This document shows positions 5,980 to 7,237 of a DNA stretch of 7,237 bases, piece by piece; within the stretch, counting starts at the first letter, position 1; the number at the start of each line of letters is the position of its first letter. Location: positions 2,079 to 9,315 of the forward strand of contig DNHN01000203.1 of assembly GCA_003485825.1 (NCBI GenBank), written 5' to 3'. Under the pieces are notes generated by a model, which worked only from the letters and a program-made list of their open reading frames with translations, had not been told where the DNA came from and ran no database searches. A program made the position numbers and the translations under genes. This DNA is from Bacteroidota bacterium. Lineage in GTDB: Bacteria > Bacteroidota > Bacteroidia > NS11-12g > UBA9320.

Positions 5980-7237
5980 ATGGAAGAGCAAAAAGAGTTA
6001 AAGATCGTATTGGCGGGAAATCCTAATTGTGGCAAGTCCTCTTTATTTAATAGTCTGACGGGTCTGAAGCAGAAGATTACCAATGTGCCTGGTACTACTA
6101 TAGAGAATAAGGTGGGTAGCTTCAAAGTAGATGGTCGTAAAGTAGAACTTATCGATACGCCCGGTACGTATTCATTCAACCCTAAGAGTTTGGATGAGAA
6201 AGAAGCCGTTAAAGTATTCTTTGACAATCCCCTTCCAGATGCCATTTTATATGTAGCAGATGCGGCTAATCTAAAGCGAAACTTGTTCTATTTTAGTCAG
6301 TTAGCACAGCACGGTATTCCTATGGTGCTTGTGCTCACCATGTTGGATATTGCGGATTTTAAGGGGTTTGAAATTGACATCGATAGATTAGAGAAAGAGT
6401 TAGGCATACGTATATTTAAGGTGAATGCTCGGGCGGGTGAAGGAATAGCAGAAGTTAAGAAAGCCTTAGCTCAGAGTCAGTTTGTTCCGCATTATGCCTT
6501 CGGAAGTGAAGAAGATCATACCCACGAGAGCCATTTTATCTCTATCAACAAGTTATTGAATAAGACCACTACCTTAAAATCTAAACGGGAACTGGTTTCG
6601 AATAAAATAGATGCATGGGCTACTCATCCTGTTTTGGGTTATCTGATGTTTTCGGTGGTGCTGTTGGTTATCTTTCAAAGTGTATTTACGCTCGCATCTT
6701 ATCCTATGGATTGGATAGAAAATGGGTTTTCACTATTGAGTGAATGGCTTACTTCTGTACTTCCAGATGGATGGCTTAAAAAACTGATAATAAATGGTTT
6801 AGTGGCAGGTATAGCCGGTGTGGTGGTGTTTGTACCTCAGATAGCAATTTTGTTTTTCTTTATGGGTCTTCTAGAGGATACCGGATACATGGCCCGTGTT
6901 AGTTTTATCATGGACAAGATGCTTCGGGGTCTTGGGTTGAGTGGTAAGTCAGTAGTTCCGCTGTTAAGTGGTGCTGCTTGTGCTATCCCGGCCATAATGA
7001 GTACCCGTAATATCGAAAACTGGAAGGACAGGTTAATCACTATCATGGTGACCCCGCTAATGAGTTGCTCCGCAAGACTTCCTGTTTACACGCTGCTGAT
7101 TAGCATGGTGATCCCCAGTGATAAGTTCGTTGGAATAGTAAGTGTACAAGCGCTACTAATGTTGGGGATGTATGTACTTGGTACTGTAGCAGCTCTGGTA
7201 GCAGCCGTAGTATTTAAATGGATAATCAAGCATGATG
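5980..7237 (+). CDS. feoB: FeoB, ferrous iron transport GTPase-permease (3' end outside window)
   Basis: An inner-membrane Fe(II) transporter with an N-terminal G domain. The first 419 codons are present; family members run to roughly 650-780 residues, so a third or more is missing beyond the right edge. G domain: G1 GNPNCGKS at 13-20, switch I region NVPGTTIE at 35-42, G3 DTPG at 59-62, the FeoB-typical VADAANLKRNL at 92-102, a G4 position reading TMLD (120-123) instead of NxxD, and G5 NARAGEG at 149-155. Membrane part: a first segment after HPVLGY (216-221), another near 270-297, then EDTGYMARV (299-307), LSGKSVVPLLSG (320-331), gate motif 1 ACAIPAIMSTR (333-343), gate motif 2 PLMSCSARLPVY (359-370), with Cys334 and Cys363 kept, and a hydrophobic segment near 384-416. 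The linker between G and membrane domains is short and rich in His and acidic residues. It starts at ATG 5980. Not annotated elsewhere as a shadow frame: the reading frame is open to the window end. Confidence 0.95.
   Translation, partial: MEEQKELKIVLAGNPNCGKSSLFNSLTGLKQKITNVPGTTIENKVGSFKVDGRKVELIDTPGTYSFNPKSLDEKEAVKVFFDNPLPDAILYVADAANLKRNLFYFSQLAQHGIPMVLVLTMLDIADFKGFEIDIDRLEKELGIRIFKVNARAGEGIAEVKKALAQSQFVPHYAFGSEEDHTHESHFISINKLLNKTTTLKSKRELVSNKIDAWATHPVLGYLMFSVVLLVIFQSVFTLASYPMDWIENGFSLLSEWLTSVLPDGWLKKLIINGLVAGIAGVVVFVPQIAILFFFMGLLEDTGYMARVSFIMDKMLRGLGLSGKSVVPLLSGAACAIPAIMSTRNIENWKDRLITIMVTPLMSCSARLPVYTLLISMVIPSDKFVGIVSVQALLMLGMYVLGTVAALVAAVVFKWIIKHD

Noticed and set aside
5964..6245. Minus-strand open frame antisense to the start of feoB
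   Set aside because: The plus strand encodes intact FeoB G1-G3 motifs there; the antisense product shows no domain.
6837..7046. Minus-strand open frame of 69 codons inside feoB
   Set aside because: It is antisense to the FeoB gate motifs and has no independent support.

Overview
The window looks like chromosomal DNA of a Bacteroidota member, probably an environmental lineage. Class and genus cannot be fixed from it. Four things support this: (1) a CBS-domain protein, an Omp85-type outer-membrane protein and an NAD kinase packed together, a grouping typical of the phylum; (2) an E1 2-oxo acid dehydrogenase with alpha and beta parts fused in one chain; (3) gene starts without Shine-Dalgarno sequences; (4) promoter-like sites resembling the Bacteroidota -7 element TAnnTTTG.

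Left half (1-3630, minus strand): a tight four-gene cluster read right to left. It starts with a glutamine amidotransferase of the PabA/TrpG family, then a CBS-domain protein with a probable ACT-like tail, a single-POTRA Omp85 barrel protein, and NAD kinase. The gaps are 16 bp, an 11-bp overlap and 1 bp, so one transcript with translational coupling is likely. A perfect 17-bp hairpin with flanking A and T tracts ends the unit at the left edge.

Middle (3630-5671, plus strand): a short divergent intergenic region carries a promoter-like site for a 658-residue fused E1 alpha/beta subunit, most like the branched-chain 2-oxo acid dehydrogenase type. All main thiamine-diphosphate and catalytic motifs are present. 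No E2 or E3 gene is in view.

Right end (5672-7237, plus strand): feoA (GTG start, possibly a nearly leaderless mRNA) and, 12 bp later, feoB, cut by the window edge after 419 codons. Together they encode ferrous iron uptake across the inner membrane. FeoB departs from the textbook form in its G4 motif, in a short linker between G domain and membrane domain, and in one gate motif.

Every stretch longer than about 70 bases is coding. No tRNA, rRNA, CRISPR array, insertion sequence or phage gene was seen. This is mostly an ordinary housekeeping region. The points most worth a second look are the Omp85 protein between the CBS protein and NAD kinase, the unusual FeoB linker and the feoA leader. I do not see a convincing new system.
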